Under the pieces are notes generated by a model. The model did not search any database, was not told the DNA's origin, and saw only the letters and a list, made by a program, of their open reading frames with translations. Made by a program: the position numbers and the translations under genes. A stretch of DNA of 64,000 nucleotides from Purshia tridentata (Eukaryota; Streptophyta; Magnoliopsida; Rosales; Rosaceae). Within the stretch, counting starts at the first letter, position 1. Every line of letters starts with the position of its first letter. Location of the stretch: NCBI GenBank assembly GCA_003254885.1, contig QANT01003437.1, positions 84,500-148,499 on the forward strand, given 5' to 3'. Of this stretch, positions 25,601 through 36,567 are shown piece after piece.

Positions 25601-26745
25601 CAGCAGTAGAATTTTTGTTATTAGGACTCTGTCTAAACTATATATGAATTTAGTTCATAAAAGTGTTCTGCCACTTTTTTGGTCAAAAAAAAAAAGTGTT
25701 CTGCCACTTTAACAAGTTCCATTCGTATGTCTGTGTCATAATAAGACCTATCTATGCTAATTTTTTCATTTAAACGAATGTAGATCTAATATATTAGCTC
25801 TTGCTTTCACAGATTAAGTTGAATGCCCTTTTTTAGTGGATATCCAGCATTTGAAGTTAACCTAATGAACTTGGTTGCTGACTTTTCAGGTTGGTATTAG
25901 ATCAATTAACCATGAAGGGCGTGAACAAGGAAAAAGATTTGGTGTTGAGCAATATGAAATGCGAACCTTTTCGAGAGATCGTCACTTTTTGGAAAACCTG
26001 GTCGATCTCTATCTCTCTCTCACACTCTCTCTTTTCCTCCCACCTCTCACCCCACCCCATGTGTGCCTTTGTGTTTACATGTATGAATGTATGTATGTAT
26101 TATGAGCTTCTGTGTGTGTCTCACTCTTTTCTCTCTTTTGTTCCTTCCCACTTAACTACGCATTACATGACTATTTGTGTGTCTTTATGTAGTTACGTAC
26201 ATTTGTTGTTAGATATTTAAGGAATTCTATTCGGTGGAATCTTGTCTATGTTGTATATAAATTATGAAAGATATGGGATGTGACAAACATATATATGCAA
26301 TGAAAAAAAGGAATGCAAAATTTTCTTGGTAATATTCTGATAGTCAATTAATTGTACCATCTAAAGTGAAGTCATGTCGTCTGACAATTTTTTAGAAAAG
26401 AAAGTCAGGAAAGCATATAGGCTAAGTGGGATAATTGCATACCATCCATAGTGAGGGTAACACTAAGAAAATTTTCTTTGACAGAAATTAGGGGAAGGTG
26501 TGAAGGGTGTTTATATCTCGATAGATGTAGATTGCCTTGATCCTGCCTTTGCTCCCGGAGTATCACACATTGAACCAGGTGGTCTCTCCTTCCGTGATGT
26601 TCTCAACATACTCCACAACCTCCAAGGTGATGTTGTTGCTGCAGATGTTGTCGAATTCAACCCACAGCGTGACACTGTTGATGGGATGACTGCAATGGTA
26701 GCTGCCAAGCTTGTGAGAGAGTTGACTGCGAAGATATCAAAATGA
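22652..26745 (+). CDS. ARGAH: Arginase, mitochondrial
   Basis: Hydrolyses arginine to ornithine and urea in the mitochondrion, feeding urease and proline/polyamine metabolism. Six exons: 22652-22792, 22901-23060, 23399-23532, 24876-25085, 25890-26000 and 26485-26745, joining to 338 residues, the usual length of plant arginases (agmatinase-like branch). The N-terminus (MSIIGRRGIHYFQKLNAANV) fits a mitochondrial presequence. Manganese ligands are all in place: H157 in GGDHS, D181, H183 and D185 in LDAHPD, D266 and D268 in SIDVDCLDP. SAPGVSHIEPGG-like and VVEFNPQRD blocks follow. All introns are GT-AG; intron 3 (1.3 kb) is the longest. Parts of introns 4-5, exon 6 and the 3' UTR recur at 28.5-29.9 kb (inverted) and 33.3 kb (direct). 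Confidence 0.97.
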
Positions 26746-28060
26746 TAAAATGGCGGTGCCTGCCTTTGGTGCACCTGGAGACCAAAGCTTCCAGCATAAC
26801 ACGGATTGTTTTTCTTCATTGCAGTTTCATTATAGAATATCTATTATCTAAAGGTACTAAATATATAGATAGGTGCAGTATCTAGATGAAGAATTCATTT
26901 CAGCATGTATAATATTTCAGTGGGGACATTGCTGTGCTTAATCTGATATGAAAGGGCAGACAGACAGGTATTTGTCAAGCTCAATGCTTCTCTATGTTTA
27001 ATAAGAATATATATATACAGTTTGCACGATATGATTAATCAACAATCAGTTAGAAGTTGACGGTAGATTTCATGTGTTATGGTTCGTAGAACTGAATTTT
27101 CCAGTGATCCTCTGTTTAATTGGCATAATTGCTAACAAGTAAGGAAGGACTCAGGAGGAATAAATGTAAAGAAATGGCCGCGTTATCAAACTGGCATATT
27201 TATCGTTCAGATTTTACACTGTATTTGCAAATACCACCCATAAAAAAAAATGTTGCAAATGGTGTTAATGTGTCACATGTTGTTACATTTGATCCCTTTT
27301 TTTGTTAAATAAAAAAGTCTTTTTGCTTTTATGCTCATTAGCACTAAAACTTAACATTCAGTGCACATTATTTAGCACCAAATCTTTTGGGAATAATTAG
27401 GAATGAAGATGCTTATGATTATTAGTAAGTCTAAAGGGAGATATTATGAGAGGGATTAGAAGATAGATCAAACGGTGAAGATGGTTCTCTGGTTTTCTCT
27501 ACAACTAACATGGGTACAATCGAAACCAGTACAATTACCACCATAAGTTTGGCTTTCTAAGGTGAGTTCCCATGAAATTTCAATGATTTTTTTCGTTTTT
27601 ATTTTTTTTTGTGTGTGGAGGTTTTTAGTCTTTTTTACCTATTCGGTTGCTTTGTATTTACCAACTCATTTATCTATTGCCATATATTGAAAACTCACGT
27701 AGTAGTACAATTAAAATGTACCAACTCAAGCATTTGTACATATTAAATGTACCATCCATGTATTGTATTGGTATATTTTAAGTGTATGTATCAATCCCTA
27801 TATTGGTAAGTGTACATAACAATCCACGTATTGGTACAATATATATTTAAAGTATGTCAAATTCATGTATTTGTACAACTAATATATGTACACATCTTAG
27901 ATGTATCATAATTTGTGAGATTTTAAAATTCAAATATCATAAATTTTAAAAAAATTTCATAAATTGTGAGTTTTAAATATTATGAATTATCCGTTTGAAA
28001 TATATTACTCATAAAATAGACAATTTTAGAATACAAAAATTCTATATGACATAAAAGGAT
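26746..28060. other. Arginase 3' UTR and AT-rich intergenic DNA
   Basis: The first 400 bases are arginase 3' UTR, recognisable because they recur in two decayed copies downstream. The rest, to the MITE, is AT-rich with several GTACAA/TTGTAC-type words near 27690-27900 and no gene. Confidence 0.6.
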
Positions 28061-28349
28061 TTGATTAAAGGGAAATGCTATGTGCTTTCTCTTTGTGCCT
28101 TCTCTCTTCTTTTGTTCATTTGACAATTTAATCTCACGATCGGAACCGTTCAATATCAAGATCATCATTTATAGATATAATAACAGTTAGATGACTAAAC
28201 GATTTTTGATTTGGATAATTTTTTGCAGAGTTGATCTATAAATGATGATCTTGATATTAAACGGTTCCGATCGTGAGATTAAATTGTCAAATGAACAAAA
28301 GAAGAGAGAAGGCACAAAGAGAAGGCACATAGCATTCCCCTTGATTAAA
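28061..28349. mobile_element. Foldback MITE, Mutator-like, with 9-bp target duplication
   Basis: The element spans 28070-28340 (271 bp). Its ends are GGGAAATGCTATGTGC and the reverse complement of GGGGAATGCTATGTGC, and the inverted arms run at least 100 bases (for example CTCACGATCGGAACCGTT on both sides) around a short central region. It is flanked by TTGATTAAA at 28061-28069 and 28341-28349, a 9-bp duplication as made by Mutator-like transposases. It has no coding capacity. Confidence 0.93.
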
Positions 28350-28504
28350 AATACTAAATCATTGCTGGTCTTAGTGTAAGAAAGGCACATAAAATGGACG
28401 ACTAAACTCAAAGCCTCCCTTTTTAAAATTGGGCCTAATGTATGAACTAAAAAGTCAATAAATTGGAGGCTTAAAGAAAAAGAGTAGGGTTGATATGTGA
28501 TCAA

Positions 28505-29865
28505 GCTTGAGCTTACCAAACGCCTGTCTGCCCTTTCATATCAGATTAATTACAACGATGTCCCCACTGAAATATTATGCTGGAAATGAATTCTTCAGCT
28601 ACATATTACTGCAGCTATCTATATTTTTTATACTTTCAGATATGCTATAATGAAACTGCAACGCAATGATGAGAAGAAAATCCGTGTCATGCCGGAAGCT
28701 TTGTTCTCCAAGTGTACCAAAGGAAGGCGCATCATTTTCATTTTATCATTTTGATATCTTCGCGCTCAACTCTCTTGATCATGACCAGCTTAGCTGCCAC
28801 CATATATGGCTGTCATCCCATCAACAATGTCACGCTGTGGGTTGAATTCAACGATATCTGCAGCAACCACATCAGACCAATTTCTAATCTTTACCCTCAC
28901 TATATATGGATGGTATGCAATTATCTCTGCCTTTATGGTTTCATGACTTTCTTTTCTGGAAAGAATTATCAGACCATGATTTCAGTTTAGATAGTTCTAT
29001 TGGCTCCTAGTATATTACCAAGAAAATTTTGCATAAGCTTTTGTCAAGTACATCTAATATCTTTGTCACATCATAATGGATATATGTATATTTAACACAC
29101 TGACATCTTTCACAATTTATATGCAACACATACAAGATTCCACAGAATGTAATTTCCTAATAAGATATCTAACTACAAATCTACAGAACCACGTACATAA
29201 ATAGTCATCGATATGCGCGCATAGTCAAGTGAGGAAGAGCGCGCACATGAGAGAAACGAGCAAAACACACGCAGGAGCTCACAAATAAAAACATACAAGT
29301 AAACAAAAAGGCACACATGGGGTGGGAGAAAAAGAGAGAGGACATGCATTCATCTTAATCTGTAAATGCAGGAGCATACAATAACTACATTCGGTTAAAT
29401 GCTTGAACAGATATAAAAGAGAACAAAATTAACATAGATAGGTCATGATATGATGACAGAAGCTCAACAACAAAAATGCTACTAATGTGAACCTCATGTG
29501 AAATGTTGTACGTATCTAAGAATCAGAGGTGCAATAACTATACTTAGAAAGTCATCACTTAGGGTGATTAACCCATACTTAGTATCAGAAATATCGAACC
29601 AGAAAATGCTTCAGAAATCTTATACGCTATATAACATAGCTATCCATAACGTTTAGGACTATGTTCATTTGAATAGTTTCTATGAGCCATTCTGCCTTCT
29701 TCACCAAAGATTCTAAATTTAGATACACCAACTCAAGTAGGTGCGTATACAAAGTAGGCGAAACAGTGCAAAAATGATCAGCTGATAATATATACAAAGT
29801 TTCCCACAAGTGATGTCAAAATCCTACAATACTTTTTCAGAGAATGAACAATTTGAATATCCCAT
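28505..29865 (-). pseudogene. Inverted, internally deleted copy of the arginase 3' half
   Basis: Read on the minus strand, this block follows arginase from intron 4 (about 25240) through the 3' UTR (about 26985). Landmarks: the intron-4 segment near 29640-29830, the CCCACCCCATGTGTGCC segment of intron 5 near 29310, the exon-6 coding part at about 28743-28877 (GTTGAATTCAACCCACAGCG), and the 3' UTR at 28540-28700. Exon 5 is missing: intron 4 joins directly into intron 5 near 29350. The first half of exon 6, with metal ligands D266 and D268, is deleted, and a 4-base insertion shifts the frame. It cannot make arginase. Confidence 0.9.
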
Positions 29866-30131
29866 AATTATAAATGAGTTGAATTAGAATCGAGCATTTC
29901 CACAATATATTAAACATATTATATTATAATTAACTAATATTTAACACAACACAAATTTAACACCCCGGCCCATCCAGTAACAAATACAAATTACCACGTC
30001 TAAGTTATGTAGATAGACAATAATACAACTGCCCATACACAGAGATAACAGATTGTTGGAAACTAAGTGGCTTCGCGTACGCAGGTGGGCTAATAGATAG
30101 TACAAAACTGGTTATATAGTGGGACCCACTA

Positions 30132-30755
30132 TTAACTAAATCCACGTGGCAGATCCATTGAGACCAGGGGCAAAAGAGGACATGTCCTCCTGGTGAGGCG
30201 ATTTTGTCCCGCGCGAAACGGGGGAAGGATTGCACTGACCAGGAGTGGCAGTCTATTGGGCAAGACCAGCAGCAGCAGCAGCAGTTTTCGGAGCAAGTCC
30301 AGCAGCAGCAGCAGCAGTTTTCGGAGCAAGTCCAGCAGCAGCAGCAGCAGTTTTCGGATCAAGTCCAGCAGCAGCAGCAACTTACTCACCAACAGCTCCA
30401 GCAGCAACAGCAGTTTCGGGAACAAGCCCAGAAATTGAGCCACCAACAACAAGAAGATGCACAGAATCAGGTAAAGCAGAAAAAGCCACTGCAAGGAGGA
30501 GTAGTGTGAAAACAGAAGAATCCAGAGGAGTGAAGCAACTGATACCGAACCAAACGCCACCTTGACACTGTGGCACCAAGGAGCATATGACCTATGAATA
30601 AAGGCCAAGCAATATGCAAGTAAGCTAGAAAGCACAACGATCATGCTTATAGGGTGTGTGTGGAACAGATCTTGTTCTGGATATCTTATCTGGACCAAGG
30701 TCAGCAGTACTGAAATAACGAACATCAGAAGCTCATGCCATGTCGAAGGGGGCAT
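30132..30755 (-). CDS. Family X copy A: unrecognised Leu-rich multi-membrane-segment protein
   Basis: 207 residues from the ATG at 30755. The frame is open to 30956, but only through a TTG and an internal Met at 30839. The start MPPSTWHELLMFVI is chosen because copy B keeps the same start context. About three hydrophobic segments follow: LLMFVISVLLTLVQ, then RYPEQDLFHTHP and MIVVLSSLLAYCLAF, then FGSVSVASLLWILLF. The C-terminal half is a leucine run built of an 11-residue repeat (KLLLLLLDLLR) coded by a 33-bp CTG-rich DNA repeat, and the end is Arg/Pro rich (LPLVSMDLPRGFS). I recognise no family. It is the most intact of six copies between 30 and 44 kb. Whether it is expressed is unknown, and the plus strand of the repeat is also open in all three frames. 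Confidence 0.45.
   Translation of the reverse strand: MPPSTWHELLMFVISVLLTLVQIRYPEQDLFHTHPISMIVVLSSLLAYCLAFIHRSYAPWCHSVKVAFGSVSVASLLWILLFSHYSSLQWLFLLYLILCIFLLLVAQFLGLFPKLLLLLELLVSKLLLLLDLIRKLLLLLLDLLRKLLLLLLDLLRKLLLLLLVLPNRLPLLVSAILPPFRAGQNRLTRRTCPLLPLVSMDLPRGFS
30268..30383. repeat. 33-bp CAG-rich tandem repeat in family X copy A
   Basis: Three units at offset 33 (TTTTCGGA at 30285, 30318 and 30351), each consisting of (CAG)5 followed by TTTTCGGAGCAAGTC. A shorter fourth unit and further CAG/CAA words run to about 30415. Confidence 0.93.
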
Positions 30756-31215
30756 TGTTTGTAGTACTTCAAACTTCGTGAACTGCAGATTGAAAGAATT
30801 AAATATTCCATCATTATAAATATGATGATAAATTGGCATCCTAACAAGTAGGGGTGAAGAAGAAGAAGAAGAAATAATATCGTTGAGAAATGATCGATAT
30901 CGAGAGCAAGCTATATATAGATCGAGGCCTTGAGAAATGCTATAACGCGGCACCAAGTTGAGGTATAAATTAATGGGAAATACCTTTATTAATCTTTTTA
31001 ACCCAACCGAACACTCCTAAATTAATCTTTTTAACTCAACCAAACACTCCTAAATTAATAATGAATGAGAAACGTGAATTACGGGACAAACGACTAAATT
31101 CCAGCCATGATGTGTCAGTGTCACATACTATCAAATATATTTTTTGTGTTGGTGCGCCACAAGCCGGGGGGTCGGCAATTGATTGTTTGAGCTCCCTCAA
31201 TATTAATTCACGGTC

Positions 31216-31591
31216 TCATTGAGAACAGCACAAGCATACCCATGAGGCATGAGCTGCAGTCTTCCTTTCGCGATTTTGTCCCACACGCAACATGAGTATC
31301 AGTTTCCGGTGCAAGTCCAGCAGTAGCATTAACTTAACTACCACCACCAGCAACAATATGGACAAAAGGTAGAACACATGGTGCCAAGAGTGTGGAAACA
31401 GAAGTGAGCCGAGGGAAGCCACTGAGACCGAACCAAACAACATCATGGCCTTGCGGCACCTAAGACTGAAAGCCACGCAGTATGCAAGTAAACTAGACAG
31501 CACAAGGATTAAGGTGATATCTGATCTGGACTAAGGTCAGCAGTATCGGAACTATGAAAACCAGAATGTCATGAGATGTGGAGGCTGGCAT
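31216..31591 (-). pseudogene. Family X copy B, frameshifted
   Basis: Starts MPASTSHDILVFIVPILLTL, then VQIRY, and is then broken. Relative to the other copies a deletion removes the PExxLFQTHP segment and shifts the frame. The downstream part (LSSLLAYCVAFSLRCRKAMM, LFGSVSVASLGSLLF) is recovered in another frame. The leucine tail is short. Confidence 0.7.
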
Positions 31592-32654
31592 TTTTTGTAG
31601 TACTGCATGTAAAGTGCATGACGTTAGACATTGTTCACAATGTGCATGGTATTGAAAACATTAAATTATTAAATATCCCTACATTATGAAAATGATAAAT
31701 TGCCATCGGTCTGAAAGAATGTAAGAAGAAGCTGATGTCGGCCGCACATGAGCAAGTACGTCTTTAGATTCCTGAGATCGACAACATATATGCACACAAG
31801 CCACACTGACATGCTGCACATGCAACAGGCAAACAATACATCAGTATCTCAAGGATTACGCATGGGACCCAAAGTGAAGGATGTGACCCGGGGAATTCCT
31901 TAAAAGATCTGACCCAAAGACTTTTTTCCGTAAGCAAAGGAGACGGTGTCTCTTTTTAATTACTGTCTCTAAGCAAATAACTATTCATTCATTGAACACA
32001 TGTCATGTGCCATGATCTAAGCCATTGAATATATTTTAACGATTGAGATTTAAAGTTGGTAGTGAAAAATCTGACAAGAGGATCCAGATTGGCAGATTCT
32101 TGAAGGGATTCAAAAGGGAATAGACCCCCAACCCACCAAGGGTGTAATGGTCATTCCAATTGGCTGACCACTGCAAGTCGCGAGGGAAGCTTCCCTGTAA
32201 CCGGTCGATTTCCAAGCAGTGACTTGGGTCGCGTAAGGCTTGGGGATTGCACAATCTAAGAAGTTTGTAATTCATATGATATGGAATCAATGAGTAGGCG
32301 CGCATATCATGACACATGTGATCACTTGCTTAATTGGCGTCAAACGGTGTGGATTAGCCAAACATGGAATGCCAAATTAATTAATGCAGCATTGCATGCA
32401 AATATATAAATCTACCAAAGGAGAATTGCACTGCTATTCATCTGTACCCTCACTCAGACGATATATATTATATGACCCTTAGTGCATGCCTTTCATCTGA
32501 TATGTGTTGTAGGAAGTTAAATTCTTGACTCAAATCCAGTGCCGAAAACTGAGATTGGTGTTTGTGGGTAAATCCATCCGTCTAATTCGACCAATAAGAA
32601 ATTGCCACATGGTTAGCACAGAAATCGAAGCCCCGACCCGACCACAGGGTGACA

Positions 32655-32825
32655 TCTTGGGCCATCTATCAGGCCTCCATTATTATACCAGGCCTAATTG
32701 CCTATTTGGCCCAATGGCTCATTTTCTACACAAATGAGGCCCAAGAAAAGAAGCCCATCAATTGCTTATAAGGCCCAATGCTCACTTGGCCCAAAAGGGC
32801 CCATTATTTTCCTATATATCCCTGC
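32655..32825 (+). promoter_or_regulatory. GGCCCA-box array with TATA, promoter- or LTR-like
   Basis: Seven GGCCCA/TGGGCC/AGCCCA boxes lie between about 32657 and 32805, followed by a TATA-like CTATATATCC at 32812. Downstream are a 31-bp tandem repeat and a (CT)18-type tract. No gene follows within 300 bases. Confidence 0.45.
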
Positions 32826-32832
32826 ATCCCAA

Positions 32833-32894
32833 GTGATGAAGGAGGAGGCTTTTCCATTTTCTAGTGATGAAGGAGGCGGCTTTTCCATTTTCTT
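32833..32894. repeat. 31-bp tandem repeat
   Basis: Two copies of GTGATGAAGGAGG(A/C)GGCT followed by TTTCCATTTTCT, at 32833 and 32864. Confidence 0.9.
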
Positions 32895-32943
32895 ACTCGG
32901 CTGGGGGCTGATCCCCCTCCTCCTCCACCAGTTTTTACATACA

Positions 32944-32944
<1 letters not shown>

Positions 32945-32982
<38 letters not shown>
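32945..32982. repeat. (CT)n microsatellite
   Basis: Uninterrupted TCTCTC run of about 36 bases. Confidence 0.95.
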
Positions 32983-32985
<3 letters not shown>

Positions 32986-33265
32986 TCCTACATGTAACAT
33001 CAACAATACAGAACCCCTTAAAATTTTTTGTATTCTTAATTATCTATAATTTCTATACCTACAACCCATTATTTACATTGATGTATAGATTTTTGCATCA
33101 ACAATTAGTTTCACAAATTCTCTTACAATTGTAACCTAGCTAGCTTGTGACTGTTCTTTTAAAATTCTTGAATACCTGCAAATTATAATATGGGTTCCTA
33201 TACCTCACCAATTACTCGTCTCCCCAACATTTGTAACCTTGTGACTGTTAGATGGCATTTTCAAT

Positions 33266-33500
33266 TGGAGGCCAAAGCTTCCCGCCTAACACGGATTTCT
33301 TTCTTAGCATATACTACAGTTTCACTATAGCATATCTGAAAGTATTAAACATATAGATAGCTATAAGCAGTTGGAAGTGGATGGTAGATTTCATGTGGGT
33401 TAGTAGAACTGAAATTTTTCAGTGACCCTCTGTCTAATTGCTAGATAAAAGTAAGGAAGGTCGACTCAATAGAAATAAATCTATTAACCGATGGTTGCGC
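33266..33500 (+). pseudogene. Second fragment of the arginase 3' UTR, direct orientation
   Basis: Follows the arginase 3' UTR from GGAGACCAAAGCTTCC (parent about 26778) to the AAATGGCCGCG segment (parent about 27180). About 170 bases (parent about 26877-27047) are deleted where ATATAGATAG meets CAGTTGGAAGT. It contains no coding sequence. Confidence 0.85.
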
Positions 33501-34077
33501 TTTAATTATATCTGGATATCTATGTTCAGGAACCCTAAAATCTTACTGTTTCTTCTCATACCAAGTAAATCCCCTAGTAAGCATCGGAGTAGTGCGTAGT
33601 GAAATGGGTCGCCCAATGACTCGTGAGGGTTTGGGCATGGCACAATGTATAGAGCATGGGATTTGCATGTATGTTTAGTGTCAATCATCCGTTTGAGCTG
33701 GATTATAGAGTAATACATAAGTAATGCGCGAAGGTACGTGGCATAGTATGACATGTATTCACTTGCTTTTCATAGCATCGCGTAATGTGATACAGCCACA
33801 CATGCTGAATTAATTGTAACGGTTTAAGCGCATAAGTGGGCTTTTGCAGAGTGTAGCGCGACATAAATCTAGTGGGACTAGTATCTTTATTGATTGGGCT
33901 TGCGTAAAGTTCATTAATTATGTCATTTGGGGCATGTGAAAATGTTAGAATAAATCTCAAATACATATTTATTCACTTTGCAGAGATCAGATGATGTATA
34001 TAGCAAGGAATATAATAGTTTATATCTTTAATTATTGGTGGTTTCACATAGATGAGATTCACGTATTTAAACAGATG

Positions 34078-34210
34078 ATACCATGGCCTTGCGCGCCACC
34101 TGAAACTGAAAGCCAAGCCATTATGCAAGTAAGCTAGACAGCATAAGGATTAAGGTCATAGGGTGTGCTTCAAAATGATTTTCTGCTAGATATCTAATCT
34201 GGAAATCCAA
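34078..34210 (-). pseudogene. Family X fragment F
   Basis: Only the central block survives: RYLAENHFEAHPMTLILML, then SSLLA and a stop. It aligns with the LFQTHPxTxxLVLSSLLA core of the other copies. Confidence 0.7.
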
Positions 34211-36057
34211 AGCAAAGTCCATCATTCAAATAGAAATCCAAATGTAAAGCCTCACCGCATAAAATAGCACAGTCCACCTTTCAAAGTCTGACATATATAC
34301 CCCTATATCTTATCATTAATTACCAGCCTCCCACGTGAGTAACAGCAAACATGGTCATCGTCATCGTCATTGTCACTGTCAAAGTCATCGTCAATTATTG
34401 ACAAAAACTAACCGAAAGGAAGAACGTACTGTGTATTGAATAAATTCTATATAAATAGCTGCGCTATCTAATTGGCACACGTACGCTCAATTAATGTTCA
34501 TTTGTCGGCTCATATTATTATTATTGTTTTTTTAATATGAAGTTTATTGTTCGGACTTGCGTCGACATCATTCATAGACTTCCAAAGTTAATTAAGCTAT
34601 TTAGATTGTGTGGTAATGCTGGATTAAATCTTAAGAACATATTAATTCACTATGTGTAGATTAGAATCTAAGGGCTGGGTCGGAATGACCGCACAACTGC
34701 ACCGCAACCGGCAACCGACGCAACCGATCTATCCGACCAAGTTGGTAAGGAGACCGCACTGACAAAGCGGATAATGACACAGCGGTTCAGCATCGGGTTT
34801 GAAAATGCCGATCGCATTGGCGGGTGAGAATAGCTATGGGATCGACTTGGAAGAAGAAAGCCACTAAATTGCTTAAGAAAAAAGATAAAAGAAGAAGAAG
34901 TGGGTTATGTAAAAGGGTCTTTGATTCAAGGTTTTGGTGTCAGTGTGTGGGCTTGGGTTCTTTTTAGGAATAATTAGAAATAGATCCAATTTTAAAAGGT
35001 CATTCGGACTAAAACTATATAGAAATTTAAATTAATACTTAAATCAAATTTTTAGACTGAGTCCAAAAAATAGGCCTTTTAAAATTTTGACTCATATTAT
35101 CTCTTAAAATTAAGATAATCAATGTGAATTAATTTAAAAAATTATGAAAGATAATATCTATTCAGACATTTTTAATTAAAACATTTATGATTATCTAGTT
35201 TTATATTTTTTAATTTGAAATAATAAATGATAATATCCATTTATATTATATAATAAAAAATATATATTAACTCATAAAAAAAATCAAACAAGTAAGAGAA
35301 AAAAAATTATATATATAGGTACATTTCAATTGTACCAATATTTGGGTTTGTATATATATATATATATATATATTCGAACTGCTTCATTTCTTGAGTTTTG
35401 AGGGTAAATCTCATCTTTTCACTCTATCCCCTCCTAGGGTATAGAATGGATTCGATAGAGGCGTTATATTAGGGTTTAGCTCTGGGATTTTGGGCAAACC
35501 ATGACATAAAAGCCGACAAACCAAAGCCGATCGATTGATTGGTACAATTGAAATGTATTTACAAACCAGAGTTAATCGTTCATTTAGTACAGTTAAATCC
35601 CATAATTAATTATAAGATAATATGATAATATTAATTAGGATATATGATATATAATATAATAATATAATATTAAAGCAATATACAATTAGAATAATATTAT
35701 GATAATACTAGGATAATATTAAGATTTACATATCATTAGTTTTAGGATAATATTACACATTTTTTAAATATATTAAAAACATTTGGATAATATTTTTTGA
35801 CTTTAGTCAAAAATAAAAAAGTATTAAAATATTAGTCTAAGAGAAGAAAAAAAATTGGACCGGCCTATAAATCACTCTTTTTATTATTATCTATAAATAG
35901 TGTTTGAGGAAAGCACCCTTTTACTAAATTATATGAAGAATTAAGTCCAAATAGTGTTTGGGCTATGATAAAAAATTAAGTCCAAATAGCGGTACTCAAA
36001 TATTTTTCCTATTATTCAGAGTCTATCTCTATCACAACTTATAGCATTACAATAAAA

Positions 36058-36455
36058 GTCCGTTTGGTTTACTGTTTTGGAACTTTGGTATAAGTATGAA
36101 ATCCTATTTCAATATTTGGTATGTGCATTAATGAGAATATATTACCATTCATATGGGTTCATATACCAATGTAAGAAACATTTGATATCCTTCAGCCCCT
36201 TATTTATGCAATTTCTCCTTCATTAAAAAACAAGAATAAATAATTTTATATATATATGATAAATAAGTGTATTATTAAAAAACTGTAAAATTATTATATG
36301 AACCAAATATTGAAATGTAAATAAAAGGTATTTCTTGGCTTTCATTCCTAATATATCTAAACACTCTAATAAAAATAATTCATTCTCATCCTCTAGAATG
36401 TGAAAGGGTATAACATTTTTCAAACAATTCATCCCCAAACCAAACGTGCTATAAG
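36058..36455. mobile_element. Possible MITE with CGTTTGGTTT ends
   Basis: The left end is GTCCGTTTGGTTTACTG and the right end, reverse complemented, is GCACGTTTGGTTTGGGG. The interior is AT-rich. The terminal match is short and no clear target duplication was found. Confidence 0.35.
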
Positions 36456-36567
36456 TGTTACCGTATAAATTAATGTGTCACTCGATCACAACCCACAGCT
36501 CTATCAAAGAGGAAATAACTATATTGATTTATTTATGTGGAAATTTAAAGTGGGACCCAAATATATA

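Larger units (their letters stand above)
31620..36567. other. Duplicated, gene-poor interval
   Basis: No intact gene. It contains module-R copies (about 32220-32350, 33595-34060 and 34440-34680), the second arginase fragment (33266-33500), a family X fragment (34078-34210), a promoter-like GGCCCA array (32655-32830), a GC-rich island (34680-34840), a (TA)n run near 35348-35374 and a possible MITE (36058-36455). Confidence 0.6.

Noticed and set aside
27980-28519. Two minus-strand frames of 62 and 110 codons near the MITE
   Set aside because: They are composed mostly of the arms of the foldback element.
28712-28990. 92-codon plus-strand frame
   Set aside because: It is the antisense of the arginase exon 6 remnant.
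30193-30565. Plus-strand Gln-, Ser- and Ala-rich frames over the CAG repeat
   Set aside because: They come from the trinucleotide repeat being open in every frame. The core conserved among copies lies on the minus strand.
34300-34400. GTCATCGTCATCGTCATTGTC repeat considered as a small CRISPR-like or coding array
   Set aside because: It is a short imperfect trinucleotide-type tract in plant DNA without spacers or a frame.
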